A DNA stretch of 64,000 nucleotides from Asterella californica (Eukaryota > Streptophyta > Marchantiopsida > Marchantiales > Aytoniaceae), in contig JAYKYS010000014.1 in assembly GCA_036924285.1 (NCBI GenBank), positions 2,790,001-2,854,000 of the forward strand, in the 5' to 3' direction. The notes under the pieces were generated by a model, which saw only the letters and a program-made list of their open reading frames with translations, was not told the DNA's origin and searched no databases. The translations under genes were made by a program, and so were the position numbers. This document shows positions 43,401 through 55,710 of this stretch, piece after piece (the stretch's first letter is position 1; each line of letters begins with the position of its first letter).

Positions 43401-45972
43401 TTAAGATTATAATAGAAAAGCTTTAGAAACTTTTGAACTATTTTTATTTTTAGTCTTACTATCGAAGCTCATATCAGCAAACAAGTGCCGATTCTGACCT
43501 GGAGTTATGGTATTGGAATGAATATGGATGAGCGATAAACAGTTTACGTGAAAAAGAAAGTAGTCCCAAGCACTTGGAGGATGGTGAATCTACTCAAGAG
43601 CCAATAACCCATATTCTGTATTATCACTGGTTTTTGTCACACCTTGGATTACCCTGTTTGGTTTTATTAGTCACGCAATATGTATATTAGTTAGCAAAGT
43701 GAACGGTAGCTAGTCTCATTACATTTGTATTACACCATATGGAATATTTTTATGTAAAAGAAGATAAACAAAAATGATTCTAGAGAATGGAACCTCTATT
43801 GAAGCATAATATGGCCCCACTGAAATAGATTTTGTTTTGTATTTTTTCTAGAATAGATTTTCATTTTATATTGGAATACTTTCATTTTTCTATTTCTTGA
43901 ATAGAAATAGATTTCTGACGAAGAGAATGAAAGTTCGTGAATTTTCAGTTTACTCCGTGAATACACTTATTATGTATCTTACTACTTTCAGCATTCTACA
44001 TTTATACATATGTTGTAGATGAAACTAGCAGTTCGTTATACCTGGAAAATAACTGGAATATGGTAGAAATATCCATGAACCAGATTTGCATATTTGATCA
44101 AGTGAAAGAGAAAGTGAAGTGTGGGAAGAAGATAATTTTAGTTTGACAAATAGTTATACTCCAAATGATTTGAATGGTATCTTTATTCATAAAGATAGGC
44201 ATGAGTTTACAATGATGTCACATGTATTCTGAAAAAACGTTCTACAATTATATAAATAAGGATAATTTACAAACTGTTACAAACTTTGAAATAGGTTACC
44301 ACAAATATTTAAGATGATGACACACGTAATTTGCATGGCTCTTTTATTGCACATTATTATAACACTATACTGGTGAAACGAGAGTTAAATATTGGGGAGA
44401 TTAAACATTATAGTTGCATAGTATTCTCAATCTCAATCAGTATATATAATAATTATATAATGATAGAGTTAAGTATTAAAGTAGAGAACGTGAACTTTAA
44501 TTCATATTTTAATGGAGATTCATTAGAAACAAAAAAATCTGCAAAATTCTAGTAACGAGGATGAAATAATGTATAAAGAATATCAAGCCATATATCACTA
44601 CAACATTGAAGTAATACTCAATACAGATTAGAAACTACACAGACTTCTTGTCAAATATTAAATTTTAATCATTTATGTTGGTGGTTCCACAATATTTAGA
44701 TCTATTGGATTAATACTCACTTCCATCAAGTTATAAGAACTCGAATCATCATACATTGTGTTTTTTCATCCCAAAATTGAGTATTCCTTGATCATACCCT
44801 TGACTGGTTATCAACAGTAAAACAGACATTTTTCTATTTCGTTCATTACATTTGAATAAATGTAGCTAGATTTGTGACTAAATAGCTTTTTGCGCATAAG
44901 ATTGATATATGCTAGAAAGCTGAGGTTGCATTCTGACATGTCCATGTTATGACAAAGTGACTGGTTTTAAAGTTAACAGTCGGTGTGATAAAGCAATACA
45001 TCGTTAAGAGGTGTGTGATCAAGCACAACAAATTTATTAGGTTGTGATCAAGCAAATTCTTGCATCTTTTTGCTACACTTACTATGTGGTACCGCACAAT
45101 GAATGCTGACAAAATATTACCATAACACCAAGTTTGGGTGGCCTTAATAGGGACACTCAAACCTTGGCAGGAAAGGATTCTTGTAACTCTCGTAAACTTT
45201 TTTACCGGTCTTTCCCATAAATTTTATAGAGATGGTACAAAAATTTACCATATACATGTATACTAGTAAATGGGATTTCTTAAATACGGTTGAAAATATG
45301 ACTACAGAAGTCTTGCAATCCCTCACAAAACATAACATTTTGTACTAACTTCTTCTCATCTGAATCTTGTAATTTTTCAAAGGAGAAAAGGATTGAGTGA
45401 CCCTTGTCCATGTAAAAAATACTCTCTTGATTCCACTTTAAGCATTCTTCCATCTCACATATCATGGTGATATGTTCATGCAGGAAATGACTTAGTCGGA
45501 CCCTTGCACAATAATTTAAACGTAATCGGACTTCTAAAAAATATGCTTCTCAAAAATATGCTTTCTTAATTCAGACCCCATACGGTTCGTCGCAGTAGAC
45601 TGTTCTTATGTTTGTGATAGTAACGAATAATTTCTACATAAGAATTAACATCCGGAATGCAAAATGTGAGTGGAGACAAGAGTCAGAGAATATGAACAAT
45701 CCCGCGACTTGTACCACGTCAACCTGTCATCCTCGATAACAGGTCAGATGTCTGATTAAGTAAGTGCACTCTTGAGGGGTGCGTTTAAGTTCGAGAAAAT
45801 GCACAAAGACCCGATTAAGTCATTATCTGTATGTTCAAGATAATATCATCATGGTGATCATTTTTCCGATTCTTGACAAAAGAGGAAGAAGTTAACTTCT
45901 CATTTCTCCCTCACCTTTTATCTTTTTTTTCCTTTTCATTGTTCTCTTTTTTTCTTTTCCTCTTCCCGGTAG

Positions 45973-46204
45973 TGTTGATATAGTCTTAAGCTCTAGTCGA
46001 TCGACGATTAATAGCAGCTGGAGTACTTAAGGTTATTACGTATAGTTAGTTAGAAGGCTAATCCATCATTAGTATTTCTCTTGTACTCGTCCTCACTATA
46101 TATACATGGAGAGGCAAAGTCTCTCTCATCTCATTCTTTTTTACTTCCTTGTCTACTCGCTCTCTCTTCTTGTAGTGTCTTTCAAGAAGATCAATCTTCC
46201 TACA
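45973..46204 (+). repeat. Possible Ty1/copia-type LTR with primer-site-like sequence
   Basis: The stretch begins TGTTGATATAGTC and ends CTTCCTACA. It contains ACTATATATACATGG like a TATA box, and is followed by TGATATCAACGCAATAGAG, which resembles the initiator-Met primer site TGGTATCA with G to A. No second LTR or copia pol was found, so this is tentative. Confidence 0.35.
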
Positions 46205-46941
46205 TGATATCAACGCAATAGAGAGCGTGTGTCCCTTGCTGATGAGCAAGATGGAGTTTGTGCATGGAGAAGTACAAGAGAGAGCAAATGGAGTTGTGCT
46301 TGATGTTGAACACTATCATGTTGAAACGTTCGGGTGAGACGAAACCATTTCTTTCACCACCAGAAATTTTGGACGTGATATATGAGACCTAGACAATTTT
46401 TCCTCGCTGAAATCTGTCGATCAGCACTTTATGAGCTATCTTGTTCAGAAGGTGCGAATTGTATTTTGACCAAGTTTTAGCCGATTTGGAGCTTTCCCTT
46501 GGTAAATTTTCAAAAAGATCTTTTTCGACCAAAATGAAAGTTTCAGGACTTGAGCCCAAAACAAATACCGATCTGTTTTGAAAAATTGTGAAATTTCAAA
46601 GTATTGCGGTGTCCATTTTTTATCACATTTGGTCCAGTTTTGACCTTTCTTGGTTTATTCTTGTGACGTTTTTGACTTGTTTTGTACACATACAATTCAC
46701 AGACTGGTTCTTTCTTCATTCTCGCTTCAAGAGAGGTGCACAAAGTTGCTTTTGTTGTGACTTGCGACTAACTCTTGATCGTGAGATGTGGGTGGACGAG
46801 TTTCATGGAGGTTCTGTGAGGTGTTTCACTTACAAGACAGTGCAATTTCTCGATTGCAACTGTTGGGGAGCTCGTGTCTTTGATCACTGGAGAGAAGCCC
46901 GACAAGAACAACTACGAAATGTGAGACTTTTGGATGATGAC

Positions 46942-48232
46942 TGTGGTGTCCATAATTTGCAAGATTAGAGGTTTTCTCTAAAATTTTAAGTTAATGACGT
47001 GTTTATATAATTGAAGTAACCTTATTGCTTAAGTTTACCCCTACTTAGCGGGAAGATGAACTTAAGACGAATTCGTGAGAAGAAGTCAACTTCTTCTGAA
47101 GCCCGGAAGATGGACGTCTTCTGAAAAATGGAAGCCGGAAGACATAGTGTGCTTCGCAAGAAGATTGTGATTGTAACTGCCGGATCATCAATCTCGCACC
47201 AACTGAGTAAACCAGTAGGTGTGTGGTGCACCTAAGGGACAGCCATGCGGCTATAGATAGGACCAAGATTGGCAACGTCTTTACCTAAAATGCGAGGAGT
47301 AGACATAGAAGCTCAGGAGAAGAGACGCCATATCTTTTTCTTTCTTCTCTACTCAATTGGGAGACATTAGAGGCACGCAGAGAGGAATCAGTGGGAGATT
47401 GAGGGTAATCGTCTTCCAGTAAGAAGAAAACTCAAACCAGAAGAAGACAAGAGTCCTCAAGAGAATCGAAGGTCAGAAATTTAAGAATTGAAGAAAGGAA
47501 TCGAGGATTAGAAGCTTCAGGATCACAACAGCTCAAAGTCAAAAGAGGAAGCAAGATCATAGCATCGTGAGCAGAATCAAATTACTTAGATGTGCAGAAC
47601 ACGTCTAGAAGTGAAGCAGAAGCGTAGCACACTGGTAGCGCAGTAATGAGGTTCTTCTCACTTCTTTCTCTTTTCTCATCGCTTTCACCATGTGTTTCCA
47701 CTTCCTTGATTGCTTGCATGAAGCCTACCTATCCCTCTCCTTCCCTGAAATTTCTCCCTGAGAGAATTGGACGCGGAAGCACTGTCCAAATTTTGACAGC
47801 CTTCTTCTCAATCTCTTCCCGTAGAATCAAATTTGAGCTTCTTCTCCCCCTGTTCCAAAATCCTTTGTTCTGTCTATCAATTTCTCTACCCCACTGTGCT
47901 TCTGTGCCAGAATCCATGGACATAAGACTCGTTTGGATGTTTGGATATTTCCAGAAGCTGAATATTCGAATTCACATCAAGTAGCTTGGATTAGATTGGA
48001 ATTGAATTGTGAGAAGCTTGATGTGAATCCAGAGTGAAATTGAGAGTTGATGATTGTTCTGAGAAGCGGAAATTGAGAATCAGGCATGTGCCTCTCAAGC
48101 ATCATGACTTCTCAAATCCACATCTTCCTAGAGAGCTAGAAGATTGGAAAGGTTGGCAGAATGCGAGAAGATGTAAGGGTCCTCTACGGGTCTCTTTTGT
48201 CTGATCCATAGCAACATGTTCCTTCTTCTTCC
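46942..48232 (+). repeat. LTR-like repeat of a second family, copy 1 (3-prime end missing)
   Basis: It starts TGTGGTGTCCATAATTTGCA and matches 52292-53675 in order: TTAGCGGGAAGATGA near the start, AATTGGACGCGGA in the middle, and CTCAAATCCACATCTTCCTA near the end. Similarity stops abruptly near 48232 after TTCTTCTTCC. No second copy closes an element around it. Confidence 0.7.
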
Positions 48233-48989
48233 CTAAATAACATAATAGGTACTAAACAGGTCAAGGACCTCAAGAAATAGATAAACAACAGAGAAACCGA
48301 GTCACATAAGTAATTGTCACAACAAAAAAGTACTGCTGAAGTGCTACTAAGTAGCCTCTAATATCATAAACGCTAAGTATCTTCACAATAAGTTATCTCT
48401 ACTACTACTGCTCTCGGAAAACTCGGGCAAAGAAGACTCTTCTTCCGTCGAAGTACAAGGTAAAGTGTCTTCACAAAAGAACAACTCTCTCCAAAGTCAA
48501 CTTCGTCCAAAAACTTCTTCGTAGTAAACTAACCTCGCAAGTGCTTGTCTATTCTCAGATTTCGCCTCAAACTCCTAATCTGATTTCAGATGTCAAACAG
48601 CAAGGTCTTCAACACCCAAACTAATTCCTACCACAACAAACTATGATACTTTGTAGGTAAATCTCCGAAGTTAACAAACACACAATGGCTCCGTAAACTC
48701 AAGAAATAGAAAATCCAAATAACAAACACATAGAGGTACTGAGCACGAACAACACAACGCTTATATATAGATTTTCTCGAAGATGACGGATCTTCTTTCT
48801 AAGAAGTCGGGTGTACATCTGATCTGTCAGATGAAGGTCCGAAACGACACCAGGAACAACACTAGATCCTATCGTTAACTCCTTAGCTATCTCGCTAACC
48901 GAGAACTCAACAGTCGCTCTAACCTCTCGGAGTTCTCTGACTACTCTCTGTCATAACCTAGCTACTCGGTTCTTCGTCGAAGAACCCTC

Positions 48990-50640
48990 TACGTCTGTCT
49001 AATCTCTTGAAGAATCTTCAGCTCCGAAGTATCCAAATCTGTGACGAAGTAGTTCTTCAGTGTTGGCTCGACCCTACTCTGAAGTTGTGCTGCATGTTCC
49101 TCGGTCTTCACACATCGTCGCTTTAGATCTTCAATCTTCTTCGTCATCTCTGCGATAATGTTTAGGTTCCTGTTCCGTTGGAGTCGCATCTCATCCAACT
49201 CCTTCTTTGCAAGTGAAAGAACCTTCTCGTGCTCCTACCCTTGTTCCGTCTTCTGACGAAGTACTTCCTCCCGCTCCGAAGTCAAGTTCTTGGCTTCTTC
49301 GGTCTTCATCCCTACTTCCTTCTTCGCTTCGAGAACTGCTGCGTGTAAGTTCTCTTTCTCTTGTACCAGTTTCCTCGGCCAAAGTGCATCGTCTGGAATA
49401 ATTTTGCTAAGTTCAGCTTCCTCCCACGACTTCCTCATAAAACCCCCGGTTACTCTCTAAGGCGTAAAGCAACGGTACGACTACATCCTGTATGTACTTC
49501 ACCGAAGAACTGAGTTGTTGTATCGCTTCGATTGTCGATGAGGAAGTAGTGACCTTCGGTGTATCTTCTTTCTTCTTTTCCTCCTGAGGAGCACTCTCTT
49601 CTTCGGTGTCGACCTCGGCTTCTCCGCCTTCGGCGCATACTGTCTTTATCATCTTCATCTTCTTTCGGGACTTCTGTGCTGACCTCGGAGTTTCTTCTAA
49701 GACCTTCTTCCTCCCGCTGCGTTTGACTGGCAGAGGTACTTCGATGACGTCCGCATCCTTGTCCAAGTTCACTGTCTCAGGTACCTTCTCCTTTGAGGGT
49801 TCTGCTGCGACCACGATCTGACTTGTAGTTGCTTCGGCTGCTGCATCCTCGGCGGCAACTTCGTCAAATAACCTCTCCAGTTGTACATCCCTAACTGGAG
49901 TCGGCTCAACTTCGAACTCGTTGTCTTCGGCTGCTGCGACGAAGCCTAACTTCTTTTGATCTTTGTCCGATAGTAATCCCATACCCATGTAGAAGACTGA
50001 GACAAACGCTCCAATGCAGACCATGTCTTCTTCCGCCCAGAGCTTCTGTACATGCAAGTGGATAATCCTCGCCCAATGTGCTCTTTTCTCGGCGAAGAGC
50101 TCCTCGATGAAGTTAATTTATCAATTAGACATGTACGTCGTCCTTCTTGGTTGGAAGATCGTCACGATCGCATCTGCAACCTCCCTCTTCTTCGAGTTAT
50201 GGAAGTCATTTGTCTTGTATCCGTTCCTCCCTTGAGGCACTTTCTTGAATAACTTGGAGAAGTTCTTCACAGCTTCGGTCGATGTCACGGGAGAAGTACT
50301 GTCGAACAAAAGATCGCCCTCCTTGCCTGCATCGTCTATCGCCAAAACGTAAGACTAGTGCACCTCGGTCCAATTACACGGCTTCTCATACGATTCGTCC
50401 GCCGGATGCTCTCTGCACACCTTCAATTCGTGCACCAGCTTCGAGGAAACCATTCCCCACCAAGGAAGTAGGAGGAACGACAATCCCATCTCCTCCAACT
50501 CCTTCTCATAGTGGCGAAATCTCGCTCGATTGACATCTAGTGCTTGGAGCCTCGATGGCTTGGATGTTTGCATTCCTCGCATGAACCGAAGTCCTAGGTT
50601 TCAAATCTGAAAAGCTACGATGAGGTACGAAGAAAGGAGT
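48990..50640 (-). pseudogene. Unrecognised coiled-coil ORF of a repeat family, copy 1
   Basis: The minus strand encodes a broken protein. An N-terminal part contains RFRHYEKELEEMGLSFLLLP, KLFKKVPQGRNGYKT and INFIEELFAEKRAHWARIIH, with HLHVQKLWAEEDMVCIGAFV after it (about 50600-49950). An acidic/Lys-rich linker with a basic KSRKKMKMIK patch follows (about 49900-49600), then a long Glu/Lys/Arg coiled coil to 48990. In-frame stops interrupt it at several points. The layout (folded domain, low-complexity linker, coiled coil) matches the fragment at 54286-55710. I do not recognise the family; an ORF1- or gag-like protein of a retroelement is my best guess. Confidence 0.5.
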
Positions 50641-51389
50641 TCTTCGTCACTAACTGACTTCGACGAAGTCGAGTTTCTTCGTAAGTAAGAGAATGCGCTG
50701 CGCTCCGTTTCTTCAAATAGTATTTGACAATAAGACAAATGACCTGAATTCTTCTACTTATATCTCGTGATGGCTCCTCCACACATGCCGAAGTTAGAGT
50801 GACAAAGGTTCTTCGGCGCTCGTAGTACGGCCAAGTCGTTCTTCTCCATCTTCGTCAGAGAACGAGATCTGGAGAACCGTGTACAACCACCAGGTCCAAC
50901 TTCACAGGGGTGTTCAGCAAGCTGTGAACTCCAAGTCCTGTAAGAATCTTCGAAAGTGATCGAACCAATTTCCTGTTCTACGTCAAAATAGCCATCTGGG
51001 TGTCAGATATTGCCGTAATTTCTCTACTCAGGAGGTTTCTGTCCATATCTCGGTGCTAGAATTTGATCTCAGGCTGAAACTTCGTGTGTGTGCTCAGTAG
51101 GGTCTCTTTTACATGTAGGAGAAGTTTAGAAGTCCAAACCTTCACATAATTCTCATTCTTGAGTGTCAAAGTTCACTGTTTGATCTTATCATTACTAGTT
51201 CAACTTGATTTTTCGTTTTCTGAACATATCAGAAGAGCCAAGAGACATGTATGAGTGTTTTACAGTGTCATCTTGTAACCTGAAGCCTACCCCTTTGAGT
51301 TAACAACCACAGCTAGAAGCCCAACGCTTCCTTGAGTAGACGGATCCCAGTCTTAACGGCCATATCACAGCCAGAAGGTTCCGCCCTTC

Positions 51390-52291
51390 TCAAGAAGACT
51401 CTCACTACGACAACGTGCAGTACTATGCTATAGAGATGGAGGTGAACAAGGTGTTTGAGAAGAAGATGGTGGAGAACTTTGAACTTGCTGTTGTCCTTGA
51501 GATTCATGAGCGTGTGAAGGAGCTTAGCAGCAGCAAGGACAGAGTTGGGAGAGCTTTATGCGTGCCTTGAAGGAGGAGTACTACACTGAAGATTCAGAAA
51601 GGATGACCAAGAAAACATTCTTGGAGTGGGTGGTTAAGCCCAACAAAGGTTTGTCTACAAATGAGTTGTTAAGGAAATTTGATCGTAAGTATGCTCAGCT
51701 TTCTAGGACAGAGAAGCTTACACTAGAGGTGGAGAAGACAGAGCTTTTCTTACAAGCAGCATAGGTGACTATCCAAGAGAAACTTGAGTTGTTGTTGGAA
51801 GACAAGAGTGAGAAGAGAGGATTAAAAGTTGATTGGAAGGAGGTTGAAGAAGTTGTCTCTTTGCTAACCAAGAGATAGAGAAGAAGGGACAAAGTGGTGG
51901 TAAGTGAAGCAGTACCTTTGATAATTCTTGTCAAGCAATTGCATACTAAGCCCGTCTTGGTAGTTGCTAGAGAGGAAAACTCACCACTAGATGAGTTGAT
52001 CAAAGACATGAAGGAGCTTGGCTGAAGCTCACTAGGCTAGAAAAGTGTACAACCTGTTATGCAGAGACCTCCGATGAGAGAAAGCTTTGTTCATCGCTGT
52101 ATATGGTGCGATAGCCTAGACCATGTAAGAAGAGATTGTGGGGAGTTTACAAATGCACTAAGGAAGGATCTTATCTTCTTCAAAGATGCTAAGATTCATT
52201 TGAGAGACACTGGAATGATGTTGGGAACCAACTTTGGCAAAGGTGGTATGAAAAGACTTGTAAATGAAATGTATGCATCACATGCTATTTC
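51390..52291 (+). pseudogene. Gag remnant related to the young Ty3/gypsy element
   Basis: MRALKEEYYTEDSERMTKKT (51558 onward) and FLEWVVKPNKGL align with gag residues of 3917-6325 (DEYFLEDSDRVTKKSFLEWV). The knuckle CIWCDSLDHVRRDC (about 52098-52140) and LRDTGMMLGTNFGKGGMKRL also match. TAG codons and indels break the frame. The gag text ends where the TGTGGTGTCC repeat starts at 52292, which suggests that repeat inserted into it. The divergence is much larger than between the two young LTRs. Confidence 0.85.
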
Positions 52292-53680
52292 TGTGGTGTC
52301 CACAATTTGCAGGATTGGAGATTTTTCAAAAATTTTAAAGTTAATGTCGTGTCGATATAATTGAAATAACCTTATTACTTAAGATTGCACCTTGCTTAGC
52401 GGGAAGATGATCTTAAGAGACTTTGTGAGTAGAAGTTGATTTCTTCCGAAGCCGAAAGATGAAAGACAGAAGACAGAAGACAGAAGCTAGAAGCCGGAAG
52501 ACGGACGTCTTTCGGAAGACAGTGACTACGACCGTAGGGGTATCAACCGCGCGCCTCACAAAGATAAGGGATAGGTGCACCAACCAAGTAGTCACCGTAG
52601 TAAGCAGGAGAAGATACGAGCTGGAGGTGCATTAGCAATTGGAGCTCTCGTGCTACTTCTCGCTTCAGGAAATTTTCTTTGATTTAGACATTGAGGATCG
52701 AGATTGAAAACGCACAGTATTGAATTGGAAACAGAGAGTAAGAGAAGACGTCTTCCAGTCGGAAGCGCGCTCAAAGTGAAAGAGTGAGGGATTCCCACGA
52801 GATTAGAAGAGCGGAAATCGAGGGTCGAGTAAGAAATCGTGAGAGGAGCTTCGGAGCACAACAGCGAGCTTGAATTCGAAAGCAGTTAGGCACAGATCGA
52901 TATAGAAGGCCAGAGCAGGAGCATGATATAACATTGGAGGCAGAATCGAAGAGTGAAAGCACGTAGAAGATTGAAGTAGCAACCAGAAGCGCAGTCGAAG
53001 CAGTACTGAGGTTCTTCTCATGTTCTTCTCCCTTCTCCATCGCTTTCGCCCTCTAAGTTGATGTCTCTCTCGCTTCCGCGATCGTTTGCAGGGTGTCCAT
53101 CGATCATTTTTCCCTACCTTGAATCAAAATTGGACGCGGAGCACTATCCAAGTTTTGTCAGCTGTCTTCTCACTTCTTTCCGAGTTGAAGTTGAGCTTCC
53201 CTTTTTCCCACTCTCAAATTTGATTACCTGACTATCAATTTCTCCACCCTACTGCGCCTTTGTCCCAAAATTTGTGGACAAAAGACGCTTCTGAATGTCT
53301 GAACATCTTCGGAAGACGACTGTTTGCAAATTCGTATCAAGAAGATTAGATTGGATTGGATTGGAATTTGTGTCAAGAGAAGTCCGAAAAAGAATCTGCA
53401 CTCGCAGTAGTCATAAGTAGCTACGCCAGAGCAATTCGTCGCAATAGCTCTCCATCGATACTCTACACGAGACATGAGAGTTGATTGTTGTTTCGAGAAG
53501 CATGAAATTGGGAACCAGACCTATGTCTTCCAATCTTCATGACTTCTCAAATCCACATCTTCCTAGAGAGACTAGAAGATTGGAAAGGCTGGCAGAATGC
53601 ACGAGAAGACGTGATGGTCTCTATAGGTCTCTTCTGTCTGACCCATAGCAGCATGTTCCTTCTTCTTCCTGAACTTTAAA
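52292..53680 (+). repeat. LTR-like repeat of the second family, copy 2
   Basis: It starts TGTGGTGTCCACAATTTGCA and follows copy 1 (46942-48232) to about 53675. The repeat may continue beyond that point to about 54270, where the coiled-coil ORF starts, but copy 1 gives no support for the extra part. Confidence 0.7.
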
Positions 53681-54285
53681 AGAGAGTTGTGAGAAGACTT
53701 GCTGGCAAAATCTGGAGAGAATGATCAAGGGTCATGTCTTCCCGTCATGCAGCAAGCTTCTTCTAAGAGTGTATGAGAGATAAGAAGCTGAAAAACAGAA
53801 CGTGAATGTTCTGTGCCTGTTGTGAGGTTAGATTGCATGTAGGAAGCTGAAGACATGTGAGATCAGTGATGGGAAGCCTAGCTTCGAGAAGTCTTCTGAA
53901 GACGTCAGATCACCAAAAGCTGTCCCGAGAGTCTTCCTGGAGACCACTGTCATCGCATGAGTCCTCAGTCTTCTTCTGAACCTTTCGTAGACTTAACTTC
54001 TCACGTATCTTCTCATCTTCTATTAGGAAGTAGGATGAATTGCAAGATGGATTGTCTTCTCAGGAATCCACGCGATGCCTTGTTTAGTTAAGATTGCTTA
54101 GATATAGCTCGAAAGCTCGAAGGGTACTTAAGAAGCACTGTTAGAATCCCAGAAGACGAAATATATGTCTTCTGGAATACTAGATTCGTCTTCTGAGAGT
54201 GGAAGCTGGACTGTGAGGACCTGGTAAAGACTGAGCCTTAGGCTCACAGCAAGTATGTGTGGTTTAATGTAACAAAAGCTCGAAC
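53681..54285. other. Stretch between LTR-like copy 2 and the coiled-coil ORF
   Basis: Rich in GAAGAC/GTCTTC words and without a coding signature. It is either the 3-prime part of the LTR-like repeat or a leader region. Confidence 0.35.
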
Positions 54286-55710
54286 ATGTCGATGCATCCT
54301 CGAGGGTTGGTGTTACCAGCAGCAGAGTTGACTGAGGTGAAACCTTACATCAAGGAGTTGGACCTCGGCTTCTTCACGTGGGATTGAAACTTCACGGACC
54401 AGGGTGTTCTAGAGGAGGTTTGGACAGTATTGTCTCTGTGCAACCATGTATCTGTTAAGACAGGGGTCGCTCGGAAAAGACCATCTTCTTGGACAGTGAA
54501 CGGTGGTGTAGAGCTTTCCACCGGCTAGAAGCAGAGAACTGCGGATACGAGCTGGAGAAGAAGATCATACCGATGATCTCCTGAGAAGTGGCATGTACCT
54601 AGAAGCACCACATGCCTCTTCCTGGAAGACAAGCAGGGGAGGAACGGATGGAAGGTGGAAGCTTTCCAGGAGCCCAAGAAGCGTCTTCTGGGGAAGTTAT
54701 ACCTTCATATTTTCTCCAAGAGAAAGGTCCAAAAGGTGAGATACCTTGGAGACCATGACGTGGAAGCTATCTGGAAAAGAATGGTCGTCAATTGGAGCAT
54801 CTTCTTTCACACTTACATCCAGGCCGAGCTAGTGTACTTGGGCACCCTAGCAAGAAGGCGTCTTACTCCCTTCTTCTGTTATTTGTACGTTTCCAAGGGA
54901 GACATGAAAGAAGACCAGTTGGTCAAGTATGGGCTAGCAGGACAGCGCGAGGTGAAGGAAGAGACCTCGAAGCAAGAAGACCAGGCAGCTGCCATGTCTT
55001 CCTCTCTCACTTCAGTACCTCAGATAAGATCAGACACGCAGTAGAAGTCGATCACGGTGAGAGAAGACGACTCAAGCGACACAGAAGACGTGTCGTCACT
55101 GAGGAGGATGAGACCCAGGAGTGTGTCTCAGAAGAGTACATCTTTCCTTATCATCCACTCTGGATCCGAGTCGGACTCACAAGAGGACATGCCGAGCACC
55201 AAGATGGTGCGGAAGATAGCTTCGACTACAGAGACTCTTCCGAAAACTCCAGAAGCGAAGACATGGGCTAGAGGAAGCACAACGAAACGAACTGCTCCTG
55301 CGATGAGAAGAGATCTTCCATTGCGGAAGACAACGAAGATAACGTCTTCCTGTGCGAAGAAGCAAAAGACTACAGTGGAGGAAGAGACATTCATGTCTCT
55401 ATAAGACAAGGAAGCCGTCACAAATCACTTTGTGGGGATGAACTTGTCTTCTGCAAGAAGACGGCTGTAAGAGTTCAGCGCCTACTTCAGTTTGGAGATC
55501 CAGCCAGTCATGGAGTTGGTGGAGAAGCGCACGATGGCTCAGGAGAAACCACTGTAGCGTGAGTTTGATCTTTGAACCTTGATGCAGCAGGAGGAGGTCC
55601 AGAAGAAGGTAGAAGCTCTAGAAGTCAATCTTCGCATCACGGAGAAGATCACGACCAAGTACAAGACAAAACCATATGCTTCTGTCAAGGAGTTGGTACA
55701 GCACTCATCA
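54286..55710 (+). pseudogene. Unrecognised coiled-coil ORF of a repeat family, copy 2
   Basis: From ATG 54286 the frame reads MSMHPRGLVLPAAELTEVKP and, through three stops (one where Trp seems likely: FFTWD-stop-NFTDQG), into an open run at 54655-55044 with MVVNWSIFFHTYIQAEL and YLYVSKGDMKEDQLVKYGLA. A Ser/Lys/Thr-rich region follows, then QQEEVQKKVEALEVNLRIT (about 55585-55640), which closely matches the fragment at 63862-64000 on the other strand. The start lies about 600 bp after an LTR-like repeat, so it may be the first ORF of that element. Function unknown. Confidence 0.5.

Larger units (their letters stand above)
38175..45972. other. Interval without supported genes
   Basis: G+C-balanced patches (38200-39400, 40600-41700) alternate with AT-rich DNA (41750-45970). 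Open frames are short, lie on both strands and match nothing I recognise. Hairpin and tandem repeats inside are listed separately. Confidence 0.5.

Noticed and set aside
46588..46968. Plus-strand 126-codon frame before the LTR-like repeat
   Set aside because: Not recognisable, no ATG context I trust, and it runs into the repeat boundary at 46942.
48968..48986. Palindrome GGTTCTTCGTCGAAGAACC
   Set aside because: The surrounding DNA is full of TTCTTCG/CGAAGAA words from the coiled-coil ORF repeat, so a palindrome is expected by composition.
55128..55421. Minus-strand frame of 97 codons
   Set aside because: Antisense to the low-complexity part of the coiled-coil ORF.
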